Positions 10,804 through 22,475 of a stretch of 64,000 nt of DNA are shown here, piece after piece (the first letter of the stretch is position 1; every line of letters starts with the position of its first letter). The position numbers were made by a program, and so were the translations under genes. The stretch comes from Bilabrum cf. latius. Taxonomy: Eukaryota > Bigyra: Bicosoecida > Bigyra > Bicosoecida. Location of the stretch: assembly GCA_965178125.1 (NCBI GenBank), contig OZ237755.1:744001-808000 (forward strand). The letters are read 5' to 3'. Under the pieces are notes generated by a model, which was not told the DNA's origin, made no database searches, and saw only the letters and a list, made by a program, of their open reading frames with translations.

Positions 10804-13800
10804 ATGCGGCGAAGCCGTGTTATTGTTATTGGAGGAGGAATTAGTGGCCTGACAGCAGCCCGCAATTTGCTACAAAAAGGAGTCAGCGTGTTGCTGCTGG
10901 AGGCTCACGCTGTTGTCGGAGGTCGCATACAAAGCTCTGAGTGCGCCATTTCGACAGGACGTACGCCCAAATCTGCCGAGTCGGAGGCAACACTTAGGAA
11001 TCCATGGACATGGCGTGATAAATTCGCTGTCGAGCAGTCAAGAGTGGTAGAGGGATCTGTTCTTGCCCGTGTAAAACCAGCAGCCCTTTGGATCCTCGAG
11101 TTAGGTGCGCAGTGGATTCATGACGCAACTGCTGGCAACCCAGTGTTTGAATTGGCCTAGTCGCACAAGATTCTCAAGAAAGTATCGCCCGCACGGCTTC
11201 CGCAAGTGCTTACACCGATGGGACGCACGCGGGAGGAGCCAAGAACGCGACCCTTCGTGGCAGTGTGCCGATCCCCGCGACCAAGAAAATCTGGAGAATC
11301 GCTTGATGCAAGCGCACGTATAGATTCAAGCGGGTTATACTATAGCAGATTGATCGATGATCGCACAGTGGATGCAGTGCGGTCGCAGTTCTGGCACATC
11401 CTGCACAGCCTCACTCCCCCTCTCCGGGGCACCGACGCGCACGGGACCAGGGCACACGATCTGAGGCCGATGGTACCAGCACTGACTGACATGAAAGTTG
11501 CAACACCGAGGGCGAAAAAGGCGGCTGCCAGTGCTGGCATCGCTTCCCCGCAGGCTGGTGCTTGCTCGAGTGCTGGCATGGGCACAGAACCTACTGGAGA
11601 GAAACCGAGCGATCCAGCCAAAACAGTCGCCCAGGCAGCACAGCGCCTCGCTAAGTAGCATGGTATCATCTCTGACTCACTTTCGCATCTCCTGGACAGC
11701 TCAAAGTGCTGTCAGGCGGCCGCAGCACCACGCACCCGAGACCGCAGCTCACTCGATGACAGGGATGCAATGGCAGTTCGGACTGCGTGTGAGGCATTCG
11801 AGGGGTCCATCGGAGGAGCCCCAACTCAGAATCATGCCAGCATAAGCGGATACAACGACTATAATGAGGGTAGCGGAAGAGACTCCAGGGTGTGGGCGGG
11901 CATGGGGCAGCTCGTTCGTGTCCTTGAAGCAGAGGTGCGGCGGCTCGCTGCGGGTTTGACGAGCGAGGCCTCCGGGATGGCGAGCGGGATTGTGACAAAT
12001 GCATGGGTGTCTGAGGTGCGATGGGCCGAGGGGAGCGACGGAGAGTCTGCGGACAGGTCTGCTGGTGCTGGTGCTGGTGCTGGTGCTGGTGCTGGTGCTG
12101 GTGCTGGTGCTGGTGCTGGTGCTGGTGCTGGTGCTGGTGCTGGTGCTGGTGCTGGTGCTGGTGCTGGTGCTGGTGCTGGTGCTGGTGCTGGTGCTGGTGC
12201 TGGTGCTGGTGCTGGTGCTGGTGCTGGTGCTGGTGCTGGTGCTGGTGCTGGTGCTGGTGCTGGTGCTGGTGCTGGTGCTGGTGCTGGTGCTGGTGCTGGT
12301 GCTGGTGCTGGTGCTGGTGCTGGTGCTGGTGCTGGTGCTGGTGCTGGTGCTGGTGCTGGTGCTGGTGCTGGTGCTGGTGCTGGTGCTGGTGCTGGTGCTG
12401 GTGCTGGTGCTGGTGCTGGTGCTGGTGCTGGTGCTGGTGCTGGTGCTGGTGCTGGTGCTGGTGCTGGTGCTGGTGCTGGTGCTGGTGCTGGTGCTGGTGC
12501 TGGTGCTGGTGCTGGTGCTGGTGCTGGTGCTGCTGCTGGTGCTGGTGCTGGTGCTGGTGCTGGTGCTGGTGCTGGTGCTGGTGCTGGTGCTGGTGAAGGC
12601 CTCGCTACAAACGCAAAAGCAAGAAGCTCAGTTGGCGAAAAAGGCACTGCAGCAAGTGCAGGTCCATGCTCCGTGACTCTCGCAGATGGACACGTGTACT
12701 CGTGCGACGCCATTGTGTGCACTGCTCCGCTTGGAGTGCTAAAGCGATGCGTGGCCGCTGAGCTGGCCATGCACGCTAGCAACGGGTGCGAGCCAGAGCA
12801 CGGCGCAGGTGTAGGTGCAGGTGCAGGTGCAGATACGGAAACGTGTATGGGTGCAAGCTCCACGGGAGGTACATGGCAAGACGTAGTCGGCAGCAGCACG
12901 AGCACGAGCATTGGCTTGGTCTCTGCAGCAGCCAAGGTTGCTTGCGAGTTTGGCTGTCCGGGCACGGACCCAACTCAACTGCTGCCCACTCGGCTGCTAC
13001 CGACCAGATCCCTCGCAGCAGCACCGACTGCTGCATCGGGTCGTGCTACTTTGTCTACTCCCGCCGCAGCGGAAACCGAGAAACGGGGCGATACCGCAAC
13101 AGCACCACCAGAAGCACCCAACGACACGATACGCTTCGTGCCTTCACTCCCGCGCTGGAAACAGCGCGCTATTTTGGCACGAGGGATCGGCAGGGTGGAG
13201 AAGCTCTTCATACGGTACGAGGTACCTTGGTGGAGGGAACAGTGTGCTGGGTGGTGGGTGGCGCAGCCTGGGCAGCGAACCAGCAGCGAAGGTCCGGAGT
13301 CACACGGGTCACCCCTTTCGGCACATGGGCTGCAGGGGTGGGCCGAAGCCGAGGCTGAGCTGGCAAGTGCGATGCTGTCCAGAGTTGGGAAGGCATCGTC
13401 CGGGGGATGGCCCACTTGGGCTGGCGGCGTCTTCTGTTTCTGGGAGGTGCCAAATGCTCCTGCTACGCTGATGTGCTGGCTGACCGGGCCTGCGGCTCAG
13501 CTGGCAGCTCTCGAGTGCAACGCCAATGCCGCTGCCGGCGAGCATGCTGCTGCCAGCCACTAGGCAACCGGTATTCCTGCGACGAGCGCGAAAGCTGCGA
13601 AGCCGCATGATACCAAGACTGGAGGTGCAGCCCTCACATTGAGCTGTTTTGGTGCTGCAGAAGGCACTGCGCCTGGTTTGGCAGGTCAACGTTTTCGCGA
13701 TTAGGTGGACACGGTGGTCCGAGCCTGCGCCCCGCCATGCTTGGCGAGCAAAGTACCGGCATGCACAGCGGCATCATGCACTGCGTGGTCGGCAGACGCG

Positions 13801-14100
13801 GCGTTCCGCGGTAGTTACTCCTTCCCGGCTGCTGGGGAAGCAGAGGTGGTAGCGAGCTGCGGATTTGATCCAGCCAAGCAGTCGTGCACCGATCTGATCG
13901 GCATGCCGCTCGGAGTATCTGAATCTGCTTAGGAGAACGAGAAGGAGGAGGGGGGGGGAATGAAGAGAGGTGCCAAAGGACCATTTAGGCTATTTTTTGC
14001 AGGTGAGGCCACGTCAAAGTCCCGCTATGGAACTATGGACGGCGCAATGCGCTCTGGAATGCGAGCGGCTGAGCAAGTGCTTCGCACGCTCAGCCGGTGA
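10804..14100 (+). CDS. Flavin amine oxidase (polyamine oxidase/LSD1-like) with (Ala-Gly)89 insert, 1,098 aa
   Basis: FAD-dependent oxidation of polyamines or methyl-lysine. Residues 6-23 form the Rossmann GxGxxG ([18 protein letters not shown]), and [18 protein letters not shown] is the conserved substrate/FAD segment. [13 protein letters not shown] and [11 protein letters not shown] follow. The C-terminal FAD clamp reads W-x-D-x-x-FRGSYSF, then FFAGEATS...[14 protein letters not shown]. These family blocks are split among several short frames in the standard code. They join only when TAGs at 11158, 11656, 13561, 13702 and 13930 are read through, up to TGA 14098-14100. Between the FAD-binding N-terminal part and the rest lies a pure (Ala-Gly) tract (residues 420-597) encoded by GCTGGT repeats. 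Large low-complexity inserts make it about twice the family's usual ~500 residues. Substrate is not predictable. Confidence 0.9.
12061..12594 (+). repeat. Hexanucleotide array (GCTGGT)x89 inside the amine oxidase
   Basis: 534 bp of GCTGGT units in perfect register, with one unit changed to GCTGCT near 12530. In the gene's frame it encodes alternating Ala-Gly for 178 residues. Because 6 is a multiple of 3, expansion or contraction cannot shift the frame. Confidence 0.98.
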
Positions 14101-14290
14101 CCGGGTCCGCACCACGGATGCCAATAGAAATGCGTGCAAGTGTTGCTGTATAGGTGTTGCTGTTGTGCTGCTTCGCTTTGCGTGTTGAATCAACTCATTC
14201 TCAACACCTAATCTATGCAACATCTCTGCTGAGGGACCATTGGTGGAGTATGCGCCCCCCTTAGCAACAGCGTAGTGAGGTAGCCGCCCG

Positions 14291-17200
14291 ATGCTGCGCC
14301 ACTCATCACATGCCGATATTTGTGGTGTCCGCGATTTGCCATTCCGTCGCCTCTATGCTCGAGCGCTCCGCACCATAACTTCAATGAATGATAAAGTGTC
14401 TCATGGATGGCCTTTGGGCACGATTCCAAAGATTTCTATCCAGGTTTTCCGCGTTTCCGCAGAGGACGCTTCGCATTGCTTGCAGCCAAATGATATTGGG
14501 ACAAAGGTACTGAACGTGTCTACGTCGTTCTCTGTAGAATAGCACACCGATTCATCTATTGAGAGACTCTTTCAGCGACTGGAACAGCCAATGCTAGCTG
14601 GGATACTCGCAAATTCGGCCAGATAGGATCGGCTACAGGAGCATGTCCAGCCTTTGCTGCGGCTGGGTCAAACCATTTTCTGTCGCCGAGTGCTATCAAA
14701 TAAGGCAAAGGAATTGCTACAAGATGCCTAGCCGCCGTGAGCACCACCGCACACGCATACTTGAAACGCCAACACTCATGTTTTCCACGTTCGTCGGCCG
14801 ATTTTTTATAACAGCCGTTTAACCATTCGCAGCAGCGCGTATAGTGCCTCAGCCCGAAGCACACTATCAAAGGGCTAGCTTGTTATCGCTTCGCGGGACA
14901 TCATCAGCTGGTCACGGATTGCCGCGGATGCGCTCGAAAGATCGTCTGCGTGGCTATAGCAACGTGGCTCCATCGAGGGCTGCACCGAGCTCTCCGCTGC
15001 TCGTTTCCGGCGTGGAAGCGCCTTGTTCTCAGCAATTGCCGCGATGGTCCGCGCAGAGTCGGTATCGATTGCCACGCTCATGCTCGCTCGTGCGATGGGC
15101 ACGTGCCAATCGGCTCGCTTGCGAGGAGACGCCTGGGGCCTCGGGGAGCGCGCTTCTGCCGCCCCGTTGTCCGCGCACGCCCCTTCAATGCATGGCCAAG
15201 GTAGCGATATTTCGGATAGTTTCCAGGCAGAAGAAGCGCATTCCGAGGTCACGCCTGTCCCGAGCGCACCGCCACCACAGCCACAGCCACAGCCACTGCA
15301 ATAGCTGTAGCAGCAGCCATCTTTGCTGCCATCGACTTCCGGCTCTTCACGCACGGCAACTAACAATAGTCACATATCTGCAACTCGTGAGTCACACCCC
15401 GCGCCCGCGAGTGCACCGGATGCTCAGATCATCGCGTGGGCTGCAGTGCGGCGGGCCGCTGCATACACGCTGGTGCTGGGTGAGCGTGCTACACCTGCGG
15501 TGGCGAGACCTCGTGTAGCTTCAATGCACCAATCATTCCATGCCGCCGAGAACGCGTCAGACAACGCGCTTCGCGCAGCTGGATCGATGCTTGCTGGCGC
15601 AACATACGGCATTCTAGCTGGCATTGAGAAGCAGCACGCCGACTCTCTGGGCATCTTCAGCCAAAGGTAGCATGATGGCCACGGCCGCGCCAAAAGCTAG
15701 GGGACCCTCGGTGCGGTGCCACCACCGCCACTGTCGGTAGAACACGCCATGAAGGACTCGCCTGGTCCCTCGGAACTCCACGAGCACAGAGAACCCTCTG
15801 GTGTAGACCACGGTGTGTCGGCTGCCGCGAGCCGTGGGGCCGGTGATGGCAGCAAGTCTGCAGGTGCGCGCGGCTAGGCAAGCGCTCTCACAGCCGTCAG
15901 CACTCCCACTTATAGTGGGACTATTAGTGCCTTTCAAGATCTAGCGCAGCTCCTGGAGCAGCCCCCGCCGCTGGGGGCTGAACCCCTGCTGGTGCGGACG
16001 GCCGACGGATCGAGCAAGGTGGTGTTTCACGCTGCGCCAGGAAGTGGTTCTGCCGGCCGATACGAGGAACCACCGATGCACCATCGAAAATCGTCTGACC
16101 CCGTGGCGACCAAGGAAGAGGGAGTGGACTGGTTCCGCAGCGGTGGGCCCTGGAGCACCGCCTCACATCTTCTGCAGACGGCCTCACAAGCCATGGATAC
16201 CGCCGCCAGGGTTGTGCGAAACTGCGCGGGTGTGTGCGTTGCACAGGCGCGAGATGGAACCTTCTCAAAGGGCCTACCGTCTGACGTAAAAGCAGCGGCC
16301 GCTGGGTCATAGCCGGAGCCAGGCGCACGCCAAACAGTAGCGGACACAGCTGATGCTCTTCGGACAGCAGGGGCGCTCGCTCGTTGCGTTGTTGAGTGCA
16401 GACGTAGAGCGTACGACCTCCAGGCAGGCTCGCTGTGGTGCAAAGCAGGATCATTGGTTGTCAAGGGATGTGCCTGGGCCCTGTGGTAGCAGCAGCATGA
16501 CGGCCACTCTGGCGTGTCAAGGAGCCGAGGACCGGACCGTCGATCGGCTCATACCGAGAGTCCCGGCATTGAAGGCATAAGGGCTGAAGCTGTGAAGTCA
16601 TTCGCGCGACTGGCCCCCTTGCTGCTACAGGAAAGAGCAGTTCTGCTTTAGGCAGCCGCGGTATCCTACGCCACAGCCGCCTGTGACATGCGCATGCACG
16701 GAGTATCCCATTAGAGGGAGATCGACGTGCTCAGCGGCCTGGATGCTGCGTGGCGTGAGAAGCAGAAACAGAGGCACGCTAGTGATGGCAAATCTCCGCA
16801 TGCTTTGCACTAGCTTGGAGCGGCTGATCCTGGTGCTCTCGCTGGATCAAGCCAAGAAGACGAATCAGCCGGGGGGCCGGGCACTCCAACAGCGGGTTTG
16901 GATCGCTCCGCAGACAGCTTGAAGGACTAGGAGATTCCTGCCAGTGCCCTGCCGTTCTCGAAAACACCTAAGAAACAGTTGCAGACAACCTCGTCGTAGC
17001 TAGTGCAGGCCGGCAAAGTGCCCGACCGTCGTCCACAACAAACTATGCCAGCTAGTCTGCAGCCCACCGTTGGTTTCTTTGACGTGATTCCAAGCACGGA
17101 TGCACAGGCAGACGCAGTATCGCGATAGAGTTGGTCAAAAGTTCTCGGTGAACTCTCCAGACGGGAGGGCCCCGCGCACATCGGAGTGATGGCAGTTCAC

Positions 17201-20200
17201 GAGCAGCTGGCCGACGACGTGCGGGCTGCAGCCCGCACCCTCTCGGCTAGCGCTGCCGGTGTGAGCATTGTAGCAGACGTGCCGATTCATCTGCTTCTTG
17301 ACCTGCTCGGTGTTCAGTTGCATGGCAGTGCTTCGGATTAGGCTGGTGGAAACACGTCTGCTGCTTAGCCCTCTGCAGTCCAGTACCTCAGGGCGTGCGC
17401 CGGCTTGGCGGCATGCTCGAGCATCGCGTGCTAGGTGGCATCCGATTGCGACGCGAGATTATCGCGCACGGAGCACCTTTTCGATGAGCCTGTAACGTCC
17501 ATGCTACTGCCAGTGTACGGTAGCTTGCTAGTGGCCGGTTTGTCGCTTGAGGTTGGCTTAGCATCAGCAGCTACCACAGATACAGACGGAGCAAAGTAGC
17601 TTGTTGCGCTGATGTCGAACGATGCAGCCGAACAGGACTGGCACGAGGCAACTGCACTGCTTGCATCATGGCTGCATATTGACGAGGAGCGGCTTCTCGC
17701 GAAACTTGCCGGTGGGTCTGGGACTGGCATTTAGACCTCATTTGCTGCAGATAGTGAACATGGAGGCCAGGACCCGCGCGTGCAAGAAGCTATGGTTCTC
17801 AAATACATGGCAACAGCCAACGGCACTCACGTTGCTGTGGATCACTAGACTGCCGATGGTCACGAGCTCGTACCAGCTGCTGCATAGAGTATGGAAAGCA
17901 GCTGGCTTTAGGCGGCTGGTGCAGAGCATGGCACTAGTCGGTTTGCCTCTGAAGCGGTACGATCTCTATCCATAGCCGCGCGCGATGTGTTGACGCTGGT
18001 TGAGGTAGTGATGCGTCATCAAACCAGTGATACGGCCGATGGTGACCCTTTGAGCCCTTACATTCAGGAAAAGGAGGGAGCCCCAACTGCACCTCCTCCG
18101 CCTGAAGAGTCGCGCGTGGATGGTCATGATGCGAGCCCAGAGCCATCAGCTCCGCCCGCTCCGTCCTCCTCTCAGGACCAATTCAGCGCCCCATCGGGTC
18201 CGATTGCTTCACCGTTCCGTGGTCCACCTGGACTGGACAGCGGTGGCTATGCAGCCATGGAAGGCTTTGCTGGCCTGGCTAGCCTGCAGTATCCCAGCCT
18301 GCATGGCAGTGGCTAGGATCCTCAGTTTGCCGTGGCTCCACCCCAAAGTGGGACGGCGAGCACAGTCCCTGTGCATGCTGCAGTGTCTACCACAGGCAAC
18401 GCACCTGCCTAGAGCGGGGCAGGCGCGTCAGGTCTGGGATCGTATTCTGGTGGCTATGATCGCCAGCACCACGGTGTCGAATCAGCTGCAGCTAGTTCCT
18501 ATTCGCACCAGGACCCGGTGCCTGGCTACTGGCCGCCTCCAATGAGCCAGCTTCAGGGCACTGAAGACGATCACCACCCCAAGTATTTGCACGAAGCAAG
18601 GCAGCAGGCGCCCACCTTCGTGACTGGAAGTGGCAATAGCTCTGCTGGCGTGAGCCATGGCGGTCAACCAAGTGACTAGAGGCATGCTGGCGATGTGCAA
18701 GGCCAGCCCATAGCCTCTCAGGGCACATTTTTGCCTCTAGTATCTTGCCCTGTCGTTACGGAGGAGCCTGGCGGTGTGACGAGCGAGTCCATCTCGATCA
18801 AGTGGAGTGTTGCAGAGCACCCAATCCAGGCACTGGGGCTGGACGAGCCCTGCCTGTTTCAGGTGCAGTGGAGACGAGCGATAGAGCCGCTTCTGGCTGA
18901 TGTCGAGAGCATCCCAGGCGGCGGCAGCTCTCAGGGTGCATCTCGTGATGGAGCTACTTCCGCCGCGCACATGTGGGTGTTTCTCTCGGAGCTGTCGACG
19001 GAGTGCCGTGCGACCAAGACGCTGCTAACACCAGGCTGCTCCTATCAGTTCAGGGTGAGATCCGCCAAGCTTCGAAATCACCAGTAGAGCTAGCAGCAGA
19101 AACCAGGCAATGGGACAGTGGCGCCCTTCGCCTATGGTCCGTGGTCAGAGCCATCAGCGCCCATCAGCACGCGCCCAGGGCCGCCCCCCAAGCCTCTCCG
19201 CACCCGGCTGATCGTAAGAACAGACAGCTCCAACGGTGGCAAATTGCGCGAAGCTGTGCTGACCTGGATGCTGCCTGCACTTGACCACGGCAGTAGCATC
19301 CTGCGTGCACAAGTGGAGGTGCTGATCGCCACGCCCGAGTGGATGAAAGTGCCTAGGGCGAGCAGCAGTGGCACATCCCGCACTTCTAAACCTGGCGGAA
19401 CTGGACTAGTCCTTGGAAGCGGGAAATGGATGGCGGGTGAGTGGGTGGCGGTGGGGAGCGACGGCCTCCCCGCATCGCCTGGTGCCGGCCCAGCCTCGTC
19501 ATCGCGCCTCGACCAAGGTCCGGGGGATGGATCGGAGCCCAGGGACCTGTCCTTCGGCTTGGAGCACGCGCTCATCACACCCGCTCCGTCCACACGAGTG
19601 CAGCCGTTGTCCCATGCTAATGATACTGCCGTTTCACCAAGAGAGGTTGCAGCCGCTGCGTCGCAGGCTCACTTTTTGTATGACACGACCCCGGGCACAC
19701 AAGCCCCAGCCGCCACAAGCCCAGCGTCCCTACATCCCGGCTCCCCAATGCCGAACCCTGGAGACCTGAGCGTGTCTCGGCACGCGTCAGATACCAGCAT
19801 CACCCCAGGGCTGTGCCGGCTGGCTCTTCGTGGACTACCACGGGACACCATCGAGCTGACTGCCAGAGTGTCGCTGGTCAGCGCGCTTGGCGTGGGCTCC
19901 CAGGCAACGACTGCGTGGCACAAGCTCGATGACGGCGGGCTCTCGCTTATCGAGATGCTCCGGAGGAGGGGCAGGCTTTAGAGACACGAAGGGGGTGTCC
20001 GGACGCCGCACCACCATCGGCGGCTCGCAGCCTCCGGGCAACCCAAGTCTGCCTACCCATTGCCCCGCTTCATCCGAACGCCGCGAAGCGTAGGGGGCGC
20101 CAGGGTCAGAAATGGGAGCTCTTTTGGACGTTCTTATCGTTCTGATCGATCGGTTGGCAGCAGTGGCAGGTCGGGAGGTGCGCGCATCGCTTCAAGCGCA

Positions 20201-22018
20201 GCTCGCGCACACCGTGCCATCACGCTGGGCCATCTCACGGCTGATTCCGACGACCACAGCGCGCGCTGCGCCTCTGATGATGTCCTGGGTCACGGCTCGG
20301 AAGGCGGGCGCGAGAGCGACGGCGACGACCACCACGGTGATCGGACTCGAAGCGGCGACATCGACGGCTCCGGGGAGTCACCATGGCGTGGCGGGCCGGG
20401 AAGCGGTGGAACGAGGGCGCACGCAGGCTCCATCCCGCCCCCTCGGCAAGCCGCGAGGTCATTGATGCTGCGTGCAGAGGAACCAAACCGCCGTTCGTCG
20501 TTGATGTCGCCCGGCATGCGATCCGGACGGGGCAAGCACAAGCCGGTAGTGGACATGGGCGCGCTCGTGCACGAGCTGTACGGTCTCAGGAGGAGCAGCA
20601 CGCTGGCACACCGACACCGCGGTACCGGTACCAGCCCCGGCAAAGCGCGCAGCTCTGACCATCATTCTGGGTCCGATTCCGAGCCAGACGACCGGCTTGC
20701 AACCCAGGTTGAGCTGGCAGGGCTGGTGGCGGACCTGGAGTGCAGGCCAAACGAGGTGAGGTACGATTCACCCAAGGTGCTCATTGGCCAGGGCGGCTTC
20801 GGTCGAGTGTGGCGCTCCAAGGAGGGTGGGTACAGAGGCAAGACAGTGGCCGTGAAAGAGCTGTACATTCGCGATAGCCAGCAAGAAGTAGCAGAGCAAG
20901 TCGACGCCATGCAGCTGGAAATTGCCACGGTGCTGCCACTCAGGCACCCGGGTCTGACACGAGTCCTCGGGTACTGCCTTCGCCCGCCAGACTGCTTCTT
21001 TGTCATGGAACTGGCAGAAGCGGGTTCTCTGTACGACGCAGTGCTGGGATAGAAGCAGCCTGCTGCTCGGTGGTCCCTTTGCACCAGGCTGCAGGTACTG
21101 AGGCAAGTCGCAGACGCGATGCGTTACCTTCACGCAAACCGCGTGGTGCACCGCGATCTCAAGCCTCAGAACATCTTGCTCCATTTGAAGAAGCCATCGA
21201 AGTGTAGCGAGGACGCATCGTTGGCTGTACCAAACGTGCTCGACGCAACTGCGGTTGGCGCAGTGTCTACCGAGCCTAGCGGTGTGTCTAGTGCTGCTGC
21301 AGGGCGCCTGCCCATGAAGTCACCGAGAGACACGCACGACACACATGTGACGGCCAAACCGGACCATCTGGCATGCTCAGCACCCCAAGTTTAGGCAAAG
21401 GTTTGCGATTTTGGCCTGGCCCTGGTGCGGCATTCGAGCCAGATCCGGACCCAGTTCGGCGGCACCAGCCAGTACAGCGCCCCCGAGGCATTCGTGTCTA
21501 GCAGTTTTGCCGTGACGGATCGGGTTGATGTCTTCTCCTTTGCCATCTTGGCCTACGAGCTACTCAAGGGTGAGCCTGCCTGGGGCCACGACACGAACTT
21601 TCAGATGATTTTCCTCGACGTTGCGACCAAGCGGCGCCGGCCACTGCTGTTCTCAGCCTGCGATCGGGCGCCCTGCGTCTGCAGCGAGGAGGAGCTCGGT
21701 ACAGGGGAAGCTGCGGAGGGGCGCGCAGCTGGGGCAGAGGCAGACATAGAAGGTATGACCCCATTGGCCGAGGTGGCGGATACTGGTGCGAGAACGGCAC
21801 TGAGAAGTGGAAGTGCGCCTGAACTAGACAGCAGCAGCGATTTGCCACAGGAAGAGCGGCAGGGCCTAGCACGGGAGCGCATTGACCTTCGCATAGGCAG
21901 GCTGCTAATGGCGTCGTGGCGACACAACCCGAGCGCCCGCCCGAGCTTTGAGGAGATCGTTGACGATCTGGACGAGTGCATCGGGCTGTGCGTGGAGTAC
22001 GCTGGGGCACCGAAGTGA
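14291..22018 (+). CDS. FN3-TKL giant protein kinase, about 2,549 aa, one intron, ~34 UAG=Gln codons
   Basis: Probable Ser/Thr kinase of the tyrosine-kinase-like group. After ATG 14291 (alternative ATG 14384) one frame runs to TGA 22016-22018 with one intron (14737-14814), about 34 TAGs and no TAA or TGA. Residues below are numbered from the alternative Met 14384. About 1,400 residues of helical and disordered sequence come first. Then a fibronectin-type-III domain (about 1430-1575, closing YQFRVRSA...PFAYGPWSEPSAPISTRP) contains two TAGs. The kinase domain has the Gly-loop GQGGFGRVW (~2109), VAVKEL Lys (~2132), HRDLKPQNILL (Asp ~2232), DFGLA (~2316) and GTSQYSAPEA. A TAG follows the D-helix region (21050) and another sits four residues before the DFG (21392). 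About 80 residues separate HRD from DFG, far more than usual, so the activation region has an insertion. No transmembrane segment is obvious. Substrate unknown. Confidence 0.85.
14737..14814 (+). other. Intron of giant kinase gene, 78 nt
   Basis: GTGAGC donor and TTTTTTATAACAG acceptor, phase 2. It removes TGA 14738 and TGA 14762 and restores one frame between the N-terminal exon (ending ...KELLQDAQP) and the main exon. An alternative acceptor, TTCGCAG at 14826-14832, keeps the same frame. Confidence 0.75.
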
Positions 22019-22100
22019 TTTGCTGCAGTGCGGTGCGTTTACAACCGGTAGACTGGACTCTGTGCAGTTGGCCCTCAAACTGTGTCTGATTCGAAATTCG

Positions 22101-22420
22101 AATCCCACACACAGCATACCACTCGCTGCTCAAATCCCACACACAGCATGCTACTCGCTGCTCAAATCCCACACACAGCATGCTACTCGCTGCTCAAATC
22201 CCACACACAGCATGCTACTCGCTGCTCAAATCCCACACACAGCATGCTACTCGCTGCTCAAATCCCACACACAGCATGCTACTCGCTGCTCAAATCCCAC
22301 ACACAGCATGCTACTCGCTGCTCAAATCCCACACACAGCATGCTACTCGCTGCTCAAATCCCACACACAGCATACCACTCGCTGCTCAAATCCCACACAC
22401 AGCATACCACTCGCTGCTCA
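22101..22420. repeat. Ten head-to-tail copies of a 32-bp repeat
   Basis: Each unit begins CAAATCCCACACACAGCAT and ends ACTCGCTGCT. Copies 1, 9 and 10 have ACC, and copies 2-8 have GCT, at the variable position after CAT. There are no spacers. It lies in the 457-bp gap between the convergent 3' ends of the kinase and CLPTM1 genes, so it may fall in both 3' UTRs. The remainder of the gap (22019-22100, 22421-22475) shows nothing else. Confidence 0.97.
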
Positions 22421-22475
22421 TAAGTGCTTGGATTCTGATCAGATCCTGATCTTGATCCCTGTTAGATCTAGAATC

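Noticed and set aside
12021-12676. Long ORFs of (Leu-Val)n, (Cys-Trp)n and, on the minus strand, (Pro-Ala)n
   Set aside because: These are shadows of the GCTGGT array in other frames. Only the Ala-Gly frame connects to amine oxidase motifs on both sides.
22101-22420. CRISPR array
   Set aside because: The 32-bp units are contiguous with no spacers, in a eukaryotic intergenic region.
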